From assembly GCF_014651675.1 (NCBI RefSeq), contig NZ_BMXI01000009.1, positions 62,001 to 126,000 on the forward strand: DNA of 64,000 nt. The letters are read 5' to 3'. Position numbers and translations under genes: made by a program. Position 1 is the first letter of the stretch; the number at the start of each line of letters is the position of its first letter. Positions 1-10,109 of the stretch are shown one piece after another. The notes under the pieces were generated by a model. It saw nothing but the letters and a program-made list of their open reading frames with translations, ran no database searches and was not told the origin of the DNA. Origin of the DNA: Roseibacillus persicicus (lineage in GTDB: Bacteria; Verrucomicrobiota; Verrucomicrobiia; Verrucomicrobiales; Akkermansiaceae).

Positions 1-316
1 CCAACTCCATCTTGTTGTGCATGGGCACACCAGTCGATGAAACCTCCTCATCGTCTTGCATATAGACGCGGGCCAGTTCATCGGCATTGAGGTCGGCGTC
101 AGTTTTTCCCACAAAGTATTCCGGCGGATGCCCCCAGAGCTCTCCGTATGCCTGGTTGACGAAAAGAAAGCGATGTGACCGATCCTTGATCCAAAAAATC
201 ACGTCTGGCAGGGCTTCGAAGAGTCCCAGCGCGATCTGGCCGGGTCTCATCTCTTTGACGAAATCCGAGAAGACTGACCAGTCCTGGGTTGCTTTCTTTA
301 CGGTGCGGTTATTCAT
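1..316 (-). CDS. PAS-domain regulator, N-terminal part (runs off window)
   Basis: The first 105 codons of a minus-strand gene starting with ATG at 316 are visible; the rest lies beyond the window edge. Residues about 30-95 read as a PAS fold, with segments such as ALPDVIFWIKDRSHRFLFVN and VGKTDADLNADELA. In Verrucomicrobia and Planctomycetes this PAS type often precedes an AraC-type helix-turn-helix, so a transcription regulator is likely, but the DNA-binding part is not visible. It is divergent from xylA, sharing a 191-bp intergenic region, which suggests it controls the pentose genes. A PAS sensor kinase is the main alternative. Confidence 0.75.
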   Translation of the reverse strand, partial: MNNRTVKKATQDWSVFSDFVKEMRPGQIALGLFEALPDVIFWIKDRSHRFLFVNQAYGELWGHPPEYFVGKTDADLNADELARVYMQDDEEVSSTGVPMHNKMEL

Positions 317-339
317 GAGGAAGTGCCTGCCATTGGTAT

Positions 340-352
340 AACTGAGACAGTT
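340..352. promoter_or_regulatory. Small inverted repeat between PAS regulator and xylA
   Basis: A perfect 5-bp inverted repeat, AACTG-AGA-CAGTT, lies 24 bp upstream of the regulator start in the AT-rich divergent region (317-507). It could be an operator half-site pair, but it is short enough to occur by chance. No convincing -35/-10 pair stands out for xylA. Confidence 0.2.
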
Positions 353-507
353 TTGTGTATTAAATCAATTCAAAGCCGACTTCTTTACAGAATGCTCAAT
401 TTTGTTAATTATGAGCCGGAATTTTTCATAGTCAGTAATGTTTTTACCCGCTAGCCTTTCCGCCCGACGGTCCTTTGGCGACCTGACGAGAAACAACAAA
501 TACATTC

Positions 508-1818
508 ATGGCTGAATTCTTTCCCAATGTCCCTAAAATAGTCTACGAAGGTCCCGGTTCCGATAACCCGTTTGCCTTTCGTCATTACAATCCCGATGAA
601 GTTGTGGCGGGCAAGTCGATGCGTGAGCACCTCAAGTTCGCGGCCGCTTACTGGCACGTGATGCGCAATGAGTTGTCCGATCCTTTCGGTGCTGGCACGG
701 CCTTGATGCCTTGGGATGATGGCTCCGATTCGATTGAAAATGCTCTCGCCCGAGTTCCGGTCTTTTTCGAGTTTTTGGACAAGATTGACATCGATCTCTA
801 CTGCTTCCACGACCGCGATATCTCGCCCGAGGGTTCGAGTCTGGCGCAAACGCACGAGTATTTCGGCAAAGTGGTCGACGAGCTTGAAAAGCAGCAGAAG
901 GCGACTGGAAAGTCACTCCTCTGGGGGACTGCCTGCCTCTTTGGACATCCTCGCTACGCGCAGGGCGCTTCCACTTCGCCACAGGCTGATGTCTTTGCCT
1001 ATGGAGCGAGTCAGGTGAAGCACGCGCTGGAGGCTACCCACCGTCTGGGTGGCACCGGATACGTCTTCTGGGGAGGTCGCGAGGGCTATGGCTCTTTGAT
1101 CAATACCGACATGAAGCGGGAGGTGGATCATTTGGCACGCTTCCTCCACATGGCAGTGGATCACGCCAAGAAGATTGGCTTCGAAGGGCAGTTCTTTATC
1201 GAGCCCAAGCCCCGTGAACCGTCTACCCACCAGTATGATTCCGACGCGGCCGCATGTTTGAACTTCCTGCGGGAGTATGATTTGCTCGACCACTTCCAGC
1301 TCAATATCGAGACCAACCACGCGACCCTCGCTGGTCACACCATGGAGCACGAGTTGCAGGTTGCGGCGAATGCGGGAGCGCTGGGCTCCATTGATGCCAA
1401 CCGGGGTGACGAGCTACTGGGCTGGGATACCGACCAGTTCCCGACTGACTACTATCTGGCAACCAAGATTATGGTTGAAGTGCTCAAGATGGGTGGCTTC
1501 ACCAAAGGTGGGTTGAACTTTGACGCCAAGCGTCGCCGCGAGTCCCATGAGCCGGAAGACCTCTTCTACGCGCACATCGGCGGAATGGATGCCTTTGCCC
1601 GCGGGCTGAAGGTGGCGGCCAAGATGGAGGCCGACGGCAAGTTCAACGACTTCATCAAGGCGCGTTATAGCAGTTTTGATAGCGGAGTCGGGGCTGAGAT
1701 CGAGTCAGGAACCGCGACTTTGGATTCCCTCGACGCGTATGCGCAGGGTATCGAGCCTCCCAAGTTGGAGAGCGGCCGTCAGGAGCGTCTCGAGAATCTT
1801 CTCAACGACTACCTCTAG
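508..1818 (+). CDS. xylA: Xylose isomerase
   Basis: Converts D-xylose to D-xylulose in the cytoplasm, the first step of the isomerase pathway. The 436-residue length is that of class II xylose isomerases. Signature segments are HDRDISPEG (catalytic His101, Asp104), [17 protein letters not shown] (Glu232), NIETNH (Glu268, His271), SIDANRGD (Asp296) and WDTDQFP (Asp307, Asp309). These metal ligands fall at the positions usual for class II enzymes, so it should be active. The ATG at 508 gives the normal family N-terminus. xylB follows 238 bp downstream on the same strand. The divergent PAS regulator suggests local control. Confidence 0.97.
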   Translation: MAEFFPNVPKIVYEGPGSDNPFAFRHYNPDEVVAGKSMREHLKFAAAYWHVMRNELSDPFGAGTALMPWDDGSDSIENALARVPVFFEFLDKIDIDLYCFHDRDISPEGSSLAQTHEYFGKVVDELEKQQKATGKSLLWGTACLFGHPRYAQGASTSPQADVFAYGASQVKHALEATHRLGGTGYVFWGGREGYGSLINTDMKREVDHLARFLHMAVDHAKKIGFEGQFFIEPKPREPSTHQYDSDAAACLNFLREYDLLDHFQLNIETNHATLAGHTMEHELQVAANAGALGSIDANRGDELLGWDTDQFPTDYYLATKIMVEVLKMGGFTKGGLNFDAKRRRESHEPEDLFYAHIGGMDAFARGLKVAAKMEADGKFNDFIKARYSSFDSGVGAEIESGTATLDSLDAYAQGIEPPKLESGRQERLENLLNDYL

Positions 1819-1843
1819 AGGGAAACCTCCAGGCAAAAAAAGA

Positions 1844-1896
1844 GGCACGGAGGTCGAGGTGGAAAAACCCATGAAACCACTTTTGACCCCCGTGCC
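1844..1896 (+). other. Long imperfect hairpin between xylA and xylB
   Basis: GGCACGG at 1844-1850 pairs with CCGTGCC at 1890-1896. The stem extends inward by GGTC/GACC and by an inner GTGG/CCAC. No T-run follows the 3' arm, so it is not a textbook terminator. It could stabilise the xylA mRNA end or reduce readthrough into xylB. The rest of 1819-2056 is AT-rich and shows nothing else I can support. Confidence 0.3.
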
Positions 1897-2056
1897 ATTC
1901 AAGCAACACGGCATCGTATCGATAGCATCGCTCGTGCCAATTAAACGCCACAACTCGGTTTATTTTTACTAGAAAATAACAAAACCTCTTAAAAAGTCAG
2001 AAATTAAGGTGATTTAAGGGGGTGGCCCAACTAACTGTAATTGCAAAGTATATAGC

Positions 2057-3619
2057 ATGTCTCTGATTTTAGGTTTGGATTCTTCCACGCAAAGTTTGTC
2101 CGCTTTGATAATTGATCCGGAAAGGGGCCAAATCGTGGCCGAAGAGAGCGTCAATTTCGGAAAAGACCTGCCCCAATTTGGCATGGAGTCCGGTTTTCTC
2201 GCCGGTGGAGTGGAGGGGGAAGTGCATTCCAACCCTCAAATGTGGCTCGATGCTTTGGACTTGGTTTTTCAGCGCCTGAAGGACGCTGGAGCTCCCTTGG
2301 ACCAAATTGAAGCTGTTTCCGGCTCCGGCCAGCAGCATGGGAGTGTCTATTTGAAGGAAGGCTTTGGCCAGGCACTGGCTGAGCTTCGTCCTGATGCCTC
2401 CCTCGCCGACCAGTTGGCATCTATTTTTTCACGGTCCAGCTCTCCAATCTGGATGGATACCTCCACCGGGCAGCAGTGCGCGGAGATTACGCAGGCCGCC
2501 GGCGGGGCGGAGGAGGTCTGCCGCCGAAGCGGATCGATTGCCATCGAGCGGTTCACAGGCCCACAGATTCGCAAATTTTCGCAGATTGAGCCCGCGGCCT
2601 ATGAGGTCACAGGGGTGATTCACTTGGTGAGTTCGTTTCTGGCCAGTGTGTTGGCGGGTAAGTCAGTGGCAATTGACACGGGGGATGGTGCGGGAATGAA
2701 TTTGATGAATCTCGCCACAGCCGATTGGGACGAGGTTCTTTTGGGTGCGACTGCTCCGGACCTGAAGTCCAAGCTGCCACCCGTCGCCCCGGCGTCGTCG
2801 GTCGCGGGGACGATTTCCACCTATTTTTCCGAAAAATTTGGGCTAAACCCGGAATGTCAGGTCGTTCTTTGGTCTGGCGACAATCCTTGCAGCCTGGTTG
2901 GCATGGGAGCGTCCCAGCCCGGGAAAGTTGTGATTAGTCTAGGAACCAGCGATACTCTTTTCGCCGCAATGGCGGAGCCTCTCACCGATCCGCGTGGATA
3001 CGGCCATGTCTTTGGCAATCCGCTGGGGGGAAATATGAGCCTCATTTGTTTCCGGAATGGTTCGCTGGCTCGCGAGGCGGTGAAAGACCGTTTTGAACTC
3101 TCTTGGGCGGACTTCGATGCCGAAGGGCTCGCCCGCACCGAGCCTGGCAACGGGCAGAAGGTGATTCTTCCCTTTGTGGGGGACGAGATCACCCCGCGTG
3201 TCTCATCGCAAGATTTCGTCCCCGTGGGATGGGCTGGCGAGCCGACTCCCGATGAGTGGGTCCGTGGGGTTCTGGAAGGGCAGTTTCTGAATATGAAGCG
3301 TCATTCCGATTGGTTGGGCGTGGAGACCGAGGAGGTGCTCCTGACCGGGGGAGCCTCCGAGAATGATGGGATTGCACAGATTGCAGCCGACGTTTTTGGG
3401 AAAAAGGTGCGCCGATTGTCGGTGGCAGGTTCCGCCGCGCTGGGGGCGGCGATGAGAGCCGCCGTGGCCATGGGGGCTGATATCGATAAGCTCGAAGCCG
3501 CCTTTTCCGCGCCAGCCCTGGGTCGTGACGTCCTTCCACGCTCCGAAAATGCCGAGACCTATCGGGATTTGGAGAAAGTTTTTGCACAAGCTCTTAAGAA
3601 TAGCTTCAACCTCGCGTAG
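2057..3619 (+). CDS. xylB: Xylulokinase (FGGY family)
   Basis: Phosphorylates D-xylulose to xylulose 5-phosphate, which enters the pentose phosphate pathway. The 520 residues carry the two FGGY actin-like domains. The N-terminal ATP-binding start is [23 protein letters not shown] and IWMDTSTG are substrate-site segments, SGDNP includes the probable catalytic Asp275, SLGTSDTLF is the phosphate loop of the C-terminal domain, and [11 protein letters not shown] is near the C-terminus. FGGY kinases can switch substrate, but the adjoining xylA makes xylulose by far the best fit. The start at 2057 gives the canonical N-terminus. Confidence 0.95.
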   Translation: MSLILGLDSSTQSLSALIIDPERGQIVAEESVNFGKDLPQFGMESGFLAGGVEGEVHSNPQMWLDALDLVFQRLKDAGAPLDQIEAVSGSGQQHGSVYLKEGFGQALAELRPDASLADQLASIFSRSSSPIWMDTSTGQQCAEITQAAGGAEEVCRRSGSIAIERFTGPQIRKFSQIEPAAYEVTGVIHLVSSFLASVLAGKSVAIDTGDGAGMNLMNLATADWDEVLLGATAPDLKSKLPPVAPASSVAGTISTYFSEKFGLNPECQVVLWSGDNPCSLVGMGASQPGKVVISLGTSDTLFAAMAEPLTDPRGYGHVFGNPLGGNMSLICFRNGSLAREAVKDRFELSWADFDAEGLARTEPGNGQKVILPFVGDEITPRVSSQDFVPVGWAGEPTPDEWVRGVLEGQFLNMKRHSDWLGVETEEVLLTGGASENDGIAQIAADVFGKKVRRLSVAGSAALGAAMRAAVAMGADIDKLEAAFSAPALGRDVLPRSENAETYRDLEKVFAQALKNSFNLA

Positions 3620-3656
3620 AACTTTTCTAGCATCAGACCGCAACCAACACAAATCA

Positions 3657-4712
3657 ATGCCAAGACCTGTAACTCTATTCACCGGCCAATGGGCCGATCT
3701 TCCTCTCGCTGAACTCCTGCCCAAGGTCCATGATATGGGCTACGATGGAGTCGAGCTGGCCTGCTGGGGCGATCACTTTGAAGTTCAGCGCGCTCTCAAG
3801 GAGGAGGGTTACGTGGAAAGCATCTGGGACCAGCTGGCTGCCAACAACTTGGTCTGCTACTCCATTTCCTCTCACTTGGTGGGACAAGCGGTCTGCGACC
3901 TCATCGACGAGCGCCACAAGGCGATTCTCTCACCGGAAATCTGGGGTGATGGCGATCCCGAAGGAGTGCGCCAGCGTGCCGCTCAGGAAATGATGGACAC
4001 CGCCAAGGCCGCCCGCAAATTCATGGATGCTGGGAAAAGCTACATGGCGGACAAGGCCCGGGGGACGGGGAATGTGGTTGTGAACGGCTTTACGGGCTCG
4101 AGCATCTGGCACGCGCTCTATGCCTTCCCGCCAACTGATCAGGCTTTTCTGGAGAAGGGTTATCAGGATTTCGGCAAGCGGTGGACGCCAATTCTCGACG
4201 TATTCGAGGCGGAAGACGTTTACTTCGCGTTGGAAGTGCACCCCACGGAGATTGCCTTCGACATCGCTTCCGCAGCCCGGGCTCTTTCTTCTTTAAACAA
4301 TCACAAGCGTTTCGGCTTCAATTACGACCCCAGCCACCTTGGCTATCAGGGGGTGGATTACGTGCGCTTCATCCGGGAATTCCCAGACCGAATCTTCCAC
4401 GTTCACATGAAGGACGCGTGGTGGGGACATGGAGACGGAACTGTAGGCGTTTTCGGTGGTCACACGGATTTCACCAATCCCGGGCGTTACTGGGATTTCC
4501 GTAGTGTGGGTCGGGGCGATACTGACTTCGAGGAAATCATCGTCGCGCTCAACGACATCGGCTACTCGGGACCTCTTTCCGTCGAGTGGGAAGATGGCCG
4601 GATGGAACGCTTCCACGGTGCGACCGAGAGTTGCCAATACGTGCGTTCGGTGGATTTCCCCCGCAATGAGGGGGGGATGTTCGACTCTGCTTTCGATAAT
4701 GATAACCAGTAA
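3657..4712 (+). CDS. Sugar phosphate isomerase/epimerase (TIM barrel)
   Basis: A 351-residue protein of the xylose-isomerase-like TIM barrel (AP endonuclease 2 fold). Visible segments are [13 protein letters not shown] near the N-terminus and, late in the chain, [10 protein letters not shown] and [12 protein letters not shown], whose His, Asp and Glu are typical metal ligands. I chose the ATG at 3657 because the open frame upstream overlaps xylB and does not look like protein; the start lies 37 bp after the xylB stop. Its substrate is unknown. With xylAB and two Gfo/Idh/MocA enzymes it probably handles another sugar or a keto-sugar intermediate. Confidence 0.85.
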   Translation: MPRPVTLFTGQWADLPLAELLPKVHDMGYDGVELACWGDHFEVQRALKEEGYVESIWDQLAANNLVCYSISSHLVGQAVCDLIDERHKAILSPEIWGDGDPEGVRQRAAQEMMDTAKAARKFMDAGKSYMADKARGTGNVVVNGFTGSSIWHALYAFPPTDQAFLEKGYQDFGKRWTPILDVFEAEDVYFALEVHPTEIAFDIASAARALSSLNNHKRFGFNYDPSHLGYQGVDYVRFIREFPDRIFHVHMKDAWWGHGDGTVGVFGGHTDFTNPGRYWDFRSVGRGDTDFEEIIVALNDIGYSGPLSVEWEDGRMERFHGATESCQYVRSVDFPRNEGGMFDSAFDNDNQ

Positions 4713-4724
4713 TTGATTAAGATT

Positions 4725-5804
4725 ATGAGTTTGAAAATCGGAGTAATCGGAGCGGGCGGAATGCTGCAGTATCATGGAGCTGGCTTTCTGCAAGCTGGAG
4801 CCGAGGTTGCGGCAGTAGCGGATATGAATTTGGCTGCGGCAGAAGCTGCTGCGGCCCAGTGGGGTGGGGGAAAGGCTTTCGCCTCTGTGGAGGAAATGCT
4901 CGAGAAGGGGGACATCGATGCGGTGAGCGTCATTGTGCCGAACAAATTCCACGCTCCTCTTGCGATTCAATGTCTCGATGCCGGCAAGCACGTGTTTTGT
5001 GAAAAGCCTCCGGCATTGAATGCCAGTGAGGTGGAGCTGATGATCGCGGCTGCCGAGAAGTCGGGCAAGCGCCTGATGTTCAACTTCAACAACCGGGCTC
5101 GTCCCGAGTCCCAGGCGATGATGGGTTACGTGCGGGACGGGAGCGTGGGCACGATCAACTCGGCGCAAGCCCAGTGGGTGCGTCGCACGGGGATTCCCGG
5201 CTTCGGCGGTTGGTTTACGACCAAAGAGCTCTCGGGAGGTGGGCCGGTCATCGATCTGCTGCACATGATTGATTTGGCTCTCTACTTCATGGGCTATCCC
5301 GAGCCTGCCCACATGCTGGCGCAGACTTTTGACGATTTCATCACGAACAAGGATTTCAAGGGTCCGTGGGGAATCCCGGATCGGGCGGATGGCGTCACGG
5401 ATGTGGAGGCTGCAGCTCATGGCTTCGTGACCTTCAAGACCGGTCAGGTGTTGAGCTTGCGGAATTCCTGGGCGGAAATGATCGAGCGCGAAACAGTTTC
5501 GGTCGTCTTCCAGGGCACCAAGGCTGGTGGTAAAGTGGAGCGCCTCTTCAATGTGGATGGATTCGACGAGACTGCGGTCGACACCTGCGAACTCTACGTG
5601 CAGGAGCAAGGCCAGTCAGTGGACCGGACAATCAAGACCCTGCCCTGCGAGGACATGGGGCGTATTGCTTCCGCTGCGAATTTCGTCCAAGCGGTCGAAG
5701 GCACCGCGGAACCTCTGAACTCGCCGCACGAAGCCCTGGTCCTGATGAAAATCATCGATGGCCTTTACCAATCAGCAGAAACAGGAGCGCCTGTTTCTTT
5801 TTAA
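4725..5804 (+). CDS. Gfo/Idh/MocA family oxidoreductase
   Basis: An NAD(P)-dependent sugar oxidoreductase of 359 residues. The N-terminal Rossmann fold begins KIGVIGAGGM, and CEKPPALNASEVE is the conserved EKP motif. A C-terminal alpha/beta domain follows, with GGGPVIDLLHMIDLAL as the typical active-site helix. A TTG lies four codons upstream in frame, but the ATG at 4725 starts right before the Rossmann strand and is preferred. It begins 12 bp after the preceding isomerase, so the genes are probably co-transcribed. The substrate cannot be told from sequence. Confidence 0.88.
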   Translation: MSLKIGVIGAGGMLQYHGAGFLQAGAEVAAVADMNLAAAEAAAAQWGGGKAFASVEEMLEKGDIDAVSVIVPNKFHAPLAIQCLDAGKHVFCEKPPALNASEVELMIAAAEKSGKRLMFNFNNRARPESQAMMGYVRDGSVGTINSAQAQWVRRTGIPGFGGWFTTKELSGGGPVIDLLHMIDLALYFMGYPEPAHMLAQTFDDFITNKDFKGPWGIPDRADGVTDVEAAAHGFVTFKTGQVLSLRNSWAEMIERETVSVVFQGTKAGGKVERLFNVDGFDETAVDTCELYVQEQGQSVDRTIKTLPCEDMGRIASAANFVQAVEGTAEPLNSPHEALVLMKIIDGLYQSAETGAPVSF

Positions 5805-5831
5805 TTTTTTCAGAGAAAGTAGAATAAGAGA

Positions 5832-6992
5832 ATGGCCGTGAAACGGAAATTGAGGATGGGTATGGTTGGCGGAGGTCGCGGGGCCTTCATTGGAGGAGTG
5901 CACCGCATGGCGTCAGCGCTTGATGGGCAAATCGAATTGGTGGCAGGAGCGTTTTCTTCTGATCCTGAGAAAGGTCGCCTGTCTGGCGAGGACTTTTTTC
6001 TCGATCCTGAGCGTGTTTACTCGAGCTATGCCGAGATGGCCGAGAAAGAAGCTGCTCGCGAGGATGGGATCGACTTCGTTTCCATCGTAGTGCGCAACGA
6101 CCTCCACGCCGAAGTCGCCATCGCATTCTTGGAGGCTGGAATCAACGTCATCTGCGAAAAGCCCCTGTCCTATTCTTTGGAAGAAGGAAAGCGCATCGCC
6201 GAGGTGGTGGAAAAGACGGGGAAAGTATTCGCCCTGACCCACAACTATACGGGTTATCCGATGGTGAAAGAGGCCCGGGCTATGGTGCAGGCGGGCAAGT
6301 TGGGGCGCATTCTCAAGATCGTGGCGGAGTATCCCCAGGGTTACGCCATTAGTTCGCTCAAGGAAGCGTCCGAAGATGGATCTATCTCCAATTGGCGGAT
6401 GGACCCTTCGGTGTCGGGAATTTCAAACTGCATCGGTGATATCGGAACTCATGCCGAGAACTTGGCGAAGTATATCACCGGCCTCGAGATCGAGGAACTG
6501 GCAGCGGAGCTCACGGCCTTCATCCCCGGGCAGGAGCTTGATAGCGACGGCAATATGCTGATTCGTTTCAAAGGCGGAGCGAAAGGCATCCTCTTCGCCT
6601 CACAAATCTCAACGGGCGATGAGAATAATCTCAATATCCGGATCTACGGAACCGAGGCTTCCTTGGAGTGGCATCAGGAGCATCCCAACGAACTGACCGT
6701 GAAATATGCTGATGCTCCCCGCGAAATTCACCGTCGCGGAAATTCATATAACGGGGAAGTGTGCGGGCAAAATACTCGTCTGCCATTCGGCCATCCCGAA
6801 GCCTTTATCGAGGCCTTTGCGAACGTTTATCTCAGTGCCGCTGAGGCGATTCGTGACGAAATCGAGGGGAATTACCCGCGCGAATCGGGCTATGACTTCC
6901 CCGGAATTGAGGAAGGCCTCGAAGGAATGGCCTTTATTGAAGCCGCGGTTGCCTCTTCAAAGAACAACGCGGCTTGGACCAAGCTGGGCTAG
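5832..6992 (+). CDS. Gfo/Idh/MocA family oxidoreductase
   Basis: A second, 386-residue member of the family, only distantly similar to its neighbour. It has a Rossmann motif ([12 protein letters not shown]), an EKP motif ([19 protein letters not shown]) and the helix [19 protein letters not shown] corresponding to the GxxxDxGxH active-site segment. The N-terminal insertion around residues 40-60 ([11 protein letters not shown]) is typical of a subgroup acting on sugar derivatives alongside TIM-barrel isomerases. It starts 27 bp after the previous gene and is the last gene of the pentose cluster. Confidence 0.88.
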   Translation: MAVKRKLRMGMVGGGRGAFIGGVHRMASALDGQIELVAGAFSSDPEKGRLSGEDFFLDPERVYSSYAEMAEKEAAREDGIDFVSIVVRNDLHAEVAIAFLEAGINVICEKPLSYSLEEGKRIAEVVEKTGKVFALTHNYTGYPMVKEARAMVQAGKLGRILKIVAEYPQGYAISSLKEASEDGSISNWRMDPSVSGISNCIGDIGTHAENLAKYITGLEIEELAAELTAFIPGQELDSDGNMLIRFKGGAKGILFASQISTGDENNLNIRIYGTEASLEWHQEHPNELTVKYADAPREIHRRGNSYNGEVCGQNTRLPFGHPEAFIEAFANVYLSAAEAIRDEIEGNYPRESGYDFPGIEEGLEGMAFIEAAVASSKNNAAWTKLG

Positions 6993-7000
6993 TCCGCGTT

Positions 7001-7312
7001 CTAAAGAAACGAGCAAACGTAGTGGCAGGGCTCGCCGTCAACCGTGATGGTGAAGCCCGAGTTCGCCGGGACTTGAAAGGAAGACCCGGCGGCGACGGCT
7101 ACTGATTCTTCGCTGCCGTCGAGGACGTAGGAGCAACTTCCCTCTACGATTTCCATAATCTCTGCGGCTTCGGTGCCAAAGTGGTATTCCCCGGGCAAGA
7201 TGACGCCGAGCGTCTTTTTTGCGCCTTCGGCGGTTAGAATGGCGTGGGAGATGACTTTGCCGTCGAAGTAGACATTGCCTTTGACCAAGGCGGTAACGTT
7301 GGAGAATTCCAT
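7001..7312 (-). CDS. ppnP: Pyrimidine/purine nucleoside phosphorylase
   Basis: A 103-residue single-domain cupin. The pattern GVILPGEYHFGTEAAEIMEI, then GSSFQVPANSGFTITV and a C-terminal HYVCSFL, matches the PpnP (formerly YaiE/DUF1255) family. That family phosphorolyses diverse nucleosides to the free base and ribose 1-phosphate. Length is as usual for the family. It is convergent with the Gfo/Idh/MocA gene and separated from it by only 8 bp. Confidence 0.9.
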   Translation of the reverse strand: MEFSNVTALVKGNVYFDGKVISHAILTAEGAKKTLGVILPGEYHFGTEAAEIMEIVEGSCSYVLDGSEESVAVAAGSSFQVPANSGFTITVDGEPCHYVCSFL

Positions 7313-7379
7313 GGCGATGATGTGATTTCCCCAAGGTCAATTGACAAGCGAAATGACCGCCATGGTGCCGCGATTCGGA

Positions 7380-8273
7380 CTAAAGCTGCACATTGGGATC
7401 GAAGGTGTTCCCCTGATTGGGATCGCCAGATTTCAAGCCCTTCATGAACCAGCGCAGGCGCTGCTCGGAGGTGCCGTGGGTGAAGGAGTCTGGCCGAACC
7501 CTTCCGTTTGCCTGGCGTTGGAGAGCATCGTCCCCGATAGCTTGGGCCGCCCGCATGGCTTCTTCCACATCGCCTTCCTCGAGAAGGGGGACCCCATCTG
7601 TTGCCATCATCCGCTTGTTGGCATGGTGAGCCCAGACTCCTGCCAGAAAGTCGGCCTGAAGCTCGAGCCGGACCGAGAGATCATTGTATTGGCGCTGGGA
7701 GACTCGGCCGCGCTGGCCGTGGACCTTGTCGGTATACCCAAGCAGCTTTTGCACATGGTGGGCGACTTCATGCGCGATCACGTAGGCGGGAGCAAAGTCG
7801 TAGTCGCGAGTGCGGTCGCGGGCCATTTGCTTCAGTTGGTAGAAGAATTGGGTATCAAGGTAGATCGTCTCTTCCGCGGGCAAGTAGAAAGGGCCAGTTG
7901 CCGCTTGGGCCACTCCGCCTGTTTTCATCCGGGTCTGTCCGGAATAGTTGATCAGCTTCGGGTCCCGGTATTGCAGGCCGTATTTCTGGAAGATTTGGCG
8001 CCACTCGTCTTCGGTCGAGCCGACCACAGCCCTGACGTATTCGGCCATTTCGTCACTTTCCGCCGATGTCGGAGTTCCCTGGGTTTGCTGTGTGGGCGCC
8101 GTTTCCAAACCTCCCTGACTGAGCAGTTCCAGGGGATTGACCTTGAAGAGCAAGGCCAACACGAGAAGTAGAACCAATCCGCATCCACCGCCGGCAGCGG
8201 CGGGACGGCGCGTCACCGCCTGCCCTCTTCGGTCCTCAACATTGTTGCTTCTTCGTAATCTTTCCCAACGCAT
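7380..8273 (-). CDS. Membrane-anchored neutral zinc metallopeptidase (YpfJ/KPN_02809 type)
   Basis: A 297-residue protein with a short basic N-terminus, one transmembrane helix (about residues 32-43, CGLVLLLVLALLF) and an extracytoplasmic catalytic domain. The zinc site is HEVAHH at 168-173, with Glu169 as the catalytic residue. The tail GTSEQRLRWFMKGLKSGD is characteristic of the family. Its physiological substrate is not known. It reads away from the secreted gene cluster at 8593. Confidence 0.88.
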   Translation of the reverse strand: MRWERLRRSNNVEDRRGQAVTRRPAAAGGGCGLVLLLVLALLFKVNPLELLSQGGLETAPTQQTQGTPTSAESDEMAEYVRAVVGSTEDEWRQIFQKYGLQYRDPKLINYSGQTRMKTGGVAQAATGPFYLPAEETIYLDTQFFYQLKQMARDRTRDYDFAPAYVIAHEVAHHVQKLLGYTDKVHGQRGRVSQRQYNDLSVRLELQADFLAGVWAHHANKRMMATDGVPLLEEGDVEEAMRAAQAIGDDALQRQANGRVRPDSFTHGTSEQRLRWFMKGLKSGDPNQGNTFDPNVQL

Positions 8274-8539
8274 GGAGTCATTGTGCCGATTCAGGGTATT
8301 GAGGAAAAGAAATTTGCGAATACACGGGAGATCGTTCCGACTGCGGAGGTTCGGATTTCGAGTGGATTACAATATTCCAGTCCTTGTTTTATAAAAATAA
8401 ATGAGATTTTAGCGGTTTTTGCAAAATATTTTAGTTTTGTTAACTGGTTTTCCTGTGCTGTTAGAGGGTGCGCAACATGCTGTAGGTATTGATTTTGCAG
8501 TATTCTTGATAATTTTCGTTAAAAGTTAGGAAGCTTAAA

Positions 8540-8567
8540 TTGAAATTATTTCCGGAAAATTTATAAA
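8540..8567 (+). promoter_or_regulatory. Probable sigma70-type promoter for the 8593 gene cluster
   Basis: TTGAAA (8540-8545) and TATAAA (8562-8567) are separated by 16 bp and placed about 25 bp before the ATG at 8593. They lie in an AT-rich stretch. The gene-free interval 8274-8592 (319 bp) shows no other element I can support. Confidence 0.45.
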
Positions 8568-8592
8568 AAGAGGCGTCCAGTAACTCTTGATT

Positions 8593-9459
8593 ATGAAAGT
8601 CACCCAATCACTCATATTAGCTTCCCTCGCTCTCGCTGGCGGTGTTTGCGGGGAACAAGTTCCAGTCGTCCCCACCGGTTTTCTCGATGCTTCCGCCTTG
8701 ATGGTCCGAGCCGAAACCAACGTCGATCTCAATTGGAAGGTCAATATTCCGGCAACGAAGGTCGAGGAGTTGATCGAGATTCCCGATGACGAACCGACGA
8801 TCATCGCCAAGGAAGACGTTGCCTTCGAGGTGCGCATGCTTGGAGCGGAATACGCTTGGTCCGGCAACTACGTTCTAGCCTATGGGCAATACACCTATGG
8901 GGACTCGCCTTGGTATACCTTTTTCTGGGGTTATGGTGATGACGCCAATGCGCTAACCAAGAAGACCTGCGATATCCTTCGCAAGGGTGAAGAGCTTCAG
9001 TTCGGCTTCCGCGGCTCCAAGAACGGCTTCCGCAATATGCCTTGGCAGCACCGCAAGTGGCACAACTACCGTTGGACTGGCACTGGTCCGTCTTGGTATC
9101 AAAACGACAACCCGGCAATCATTCTGAAGGACGGGGACAAGTTGCCCAAGCGTGCCACTCCCGACAGTCAGGTGGACATCTCGACCTTTCTCGCCCCGTA
9201 TTTGGACGAGTCCGGTAAGAAAGTCGATATCGGTCCCAAGGATCTCATTATCCTTGCCGAGTTGAATCGTGACTATGGGGACAAGGAGGCCGACTATCAG
9301 GATTTCGTAATTCTCGTGACCTTCACCGAGGCGGAGAACAGCACCTGCACCCGGCGCTGGAATGGACCTCCACCACCGTCTCCTCCTTCCACCCCTTCGA
9401 CTCCCTCGGAGCCTGCGCCCATCCCTCCCAAGCCAACTGTTCCTGGCATCCCAGAGTAA
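8593..9459 (+). CDS. Secreted protein of unknown function with proline-rich C-terminus
   Basis: A 288-residue protein with a signal peptide (MKVTQSLILASLALAGGVCG, cleavage around residue 21). The mature part is rich in aromatic and charged residues, and the last 30 residues are a Pro/Ser/Thr linker. I recognise no catalytic motif. The ATG at 8593 is preferred over a TTG two codons upstream because the signal peptide starts there. It is first of three tandem secreted genes (8593, 9510, 10110) that end at one terminator, so the three probably form one transcript and act together at the cell surface or periplasm. Confidence 0.75.
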   Translation: MKVTQSLILASLALAGGVCGEQVPVVPTGFLDASALMVRAETNVDLNWKVNIPATKVEELIEIPDDEPTIIAKEDVAFEVRMLGAEYAWSGNYVLAYGQYTYGDSPWYTFFWGYGDDANALTKKTCDILRKGEELQFGFRGSKNGFRNMPWQHRKWHNYRWTGTGPSWYQNDNPAIILKDGDKLPKRATPDSQVDISTFLAPYLDESGKKVDIGPKDLIILAELNRDYGDKEADYQDFVILVTFTEAENSTCTRRWNGPPPPSPPSTPSTPSEPAPIPPKPTVPGIPE

Positions 9460-9509
9460 TCAAATTTCAGCAGCCCCCCCAATTTCAATTGCTACCCACT
9501 TCCTTTGCT

Positions 9510-10085
9510 ATGAAGATTTCCGACTATCACTTCCTATCCCTCCTAGTCCCCGTCACCCTCGGTGCGCAAACCGTAGTTCCTGTCGATCCCAACTGCTGTG
9601 GCAACGATCCCGAGGGAACCGTGCTCGAGATTCGTCAATCCGCCACTGCGGAAGCCGTCAATGCTCGGCGGGTCGCGGCGGCAGAGAAGGGATACCAGGC
9701 AGCCAGCGTCGAACAAGCTGATGAGAAGGTCTCTATCCGAAGCGAAAAGAAGAGTTTTCTGGCGGGAAGCGAGTTTCTTGTCGGAGCCCATGGTTTCGCC
9801 ATCGTTCCCAAGGGGAGCACGGTGACTCCCGGCCGCGGGCTGACTGTAGCCAGCGAGGCTCCCACCGGCACCAAGCTGCAATCTTGGATGGAGTTCCAGC
9901 ACAGCAATCCTTCGGTCTTGCGCCTGCTTCCGGTTACCGAAGCAATGTTGGCAGGTGATGAAGAGGCACTGGAGACCCTGGCTGCAAAGGTAAAGGCCCT
10001 GCAAACGGGGGGAATTGCCTACGTGACTAGTTTGAATGGAAACCCTGTTTGTCTGCCTTCCTTTGGCTCTCTGGCTGCCAACTAA
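9510..10085 (+). CDS. Secreted protein of unknown function
   Basis: A 191-residue protein starting at ATG 9510, with an N-terminal hydrophobic stretch (MKISDYHFLSLLVPVTLGAQ) that reads as a signal peptide. A CC pair occurs soon after the cleavage site (DPNCCGNDPEG). A charged Ala/Glu-rich stretch (about 30-75) precedes a small globular part. No enzyme motif is seen. It starts 50 bp after the preceding secreted gene and is 24 bp upstream of the third. Confidence 0.7.
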   Translation: MKISDYHFLSLLVPVTLGAQTVVPVDPNCCGNDPEGTVLEIRQSATAEAVNARRVAAAEKGYQAASVEQADEKVSIRSEKKSFLAGSEFLVGAHGFAIVPKGSTVTPGRGLTVASEAPTGTKLQSWMEFQHSNPSVLRLLPVTEAMLAGDEEALETLAAKVKALQTGGIAYVTSLNGNPVCLPSFGSLAAN

Positions 10086-10109
10086 TCTTAATCCCTCAAT
10101 ACGAAAACG

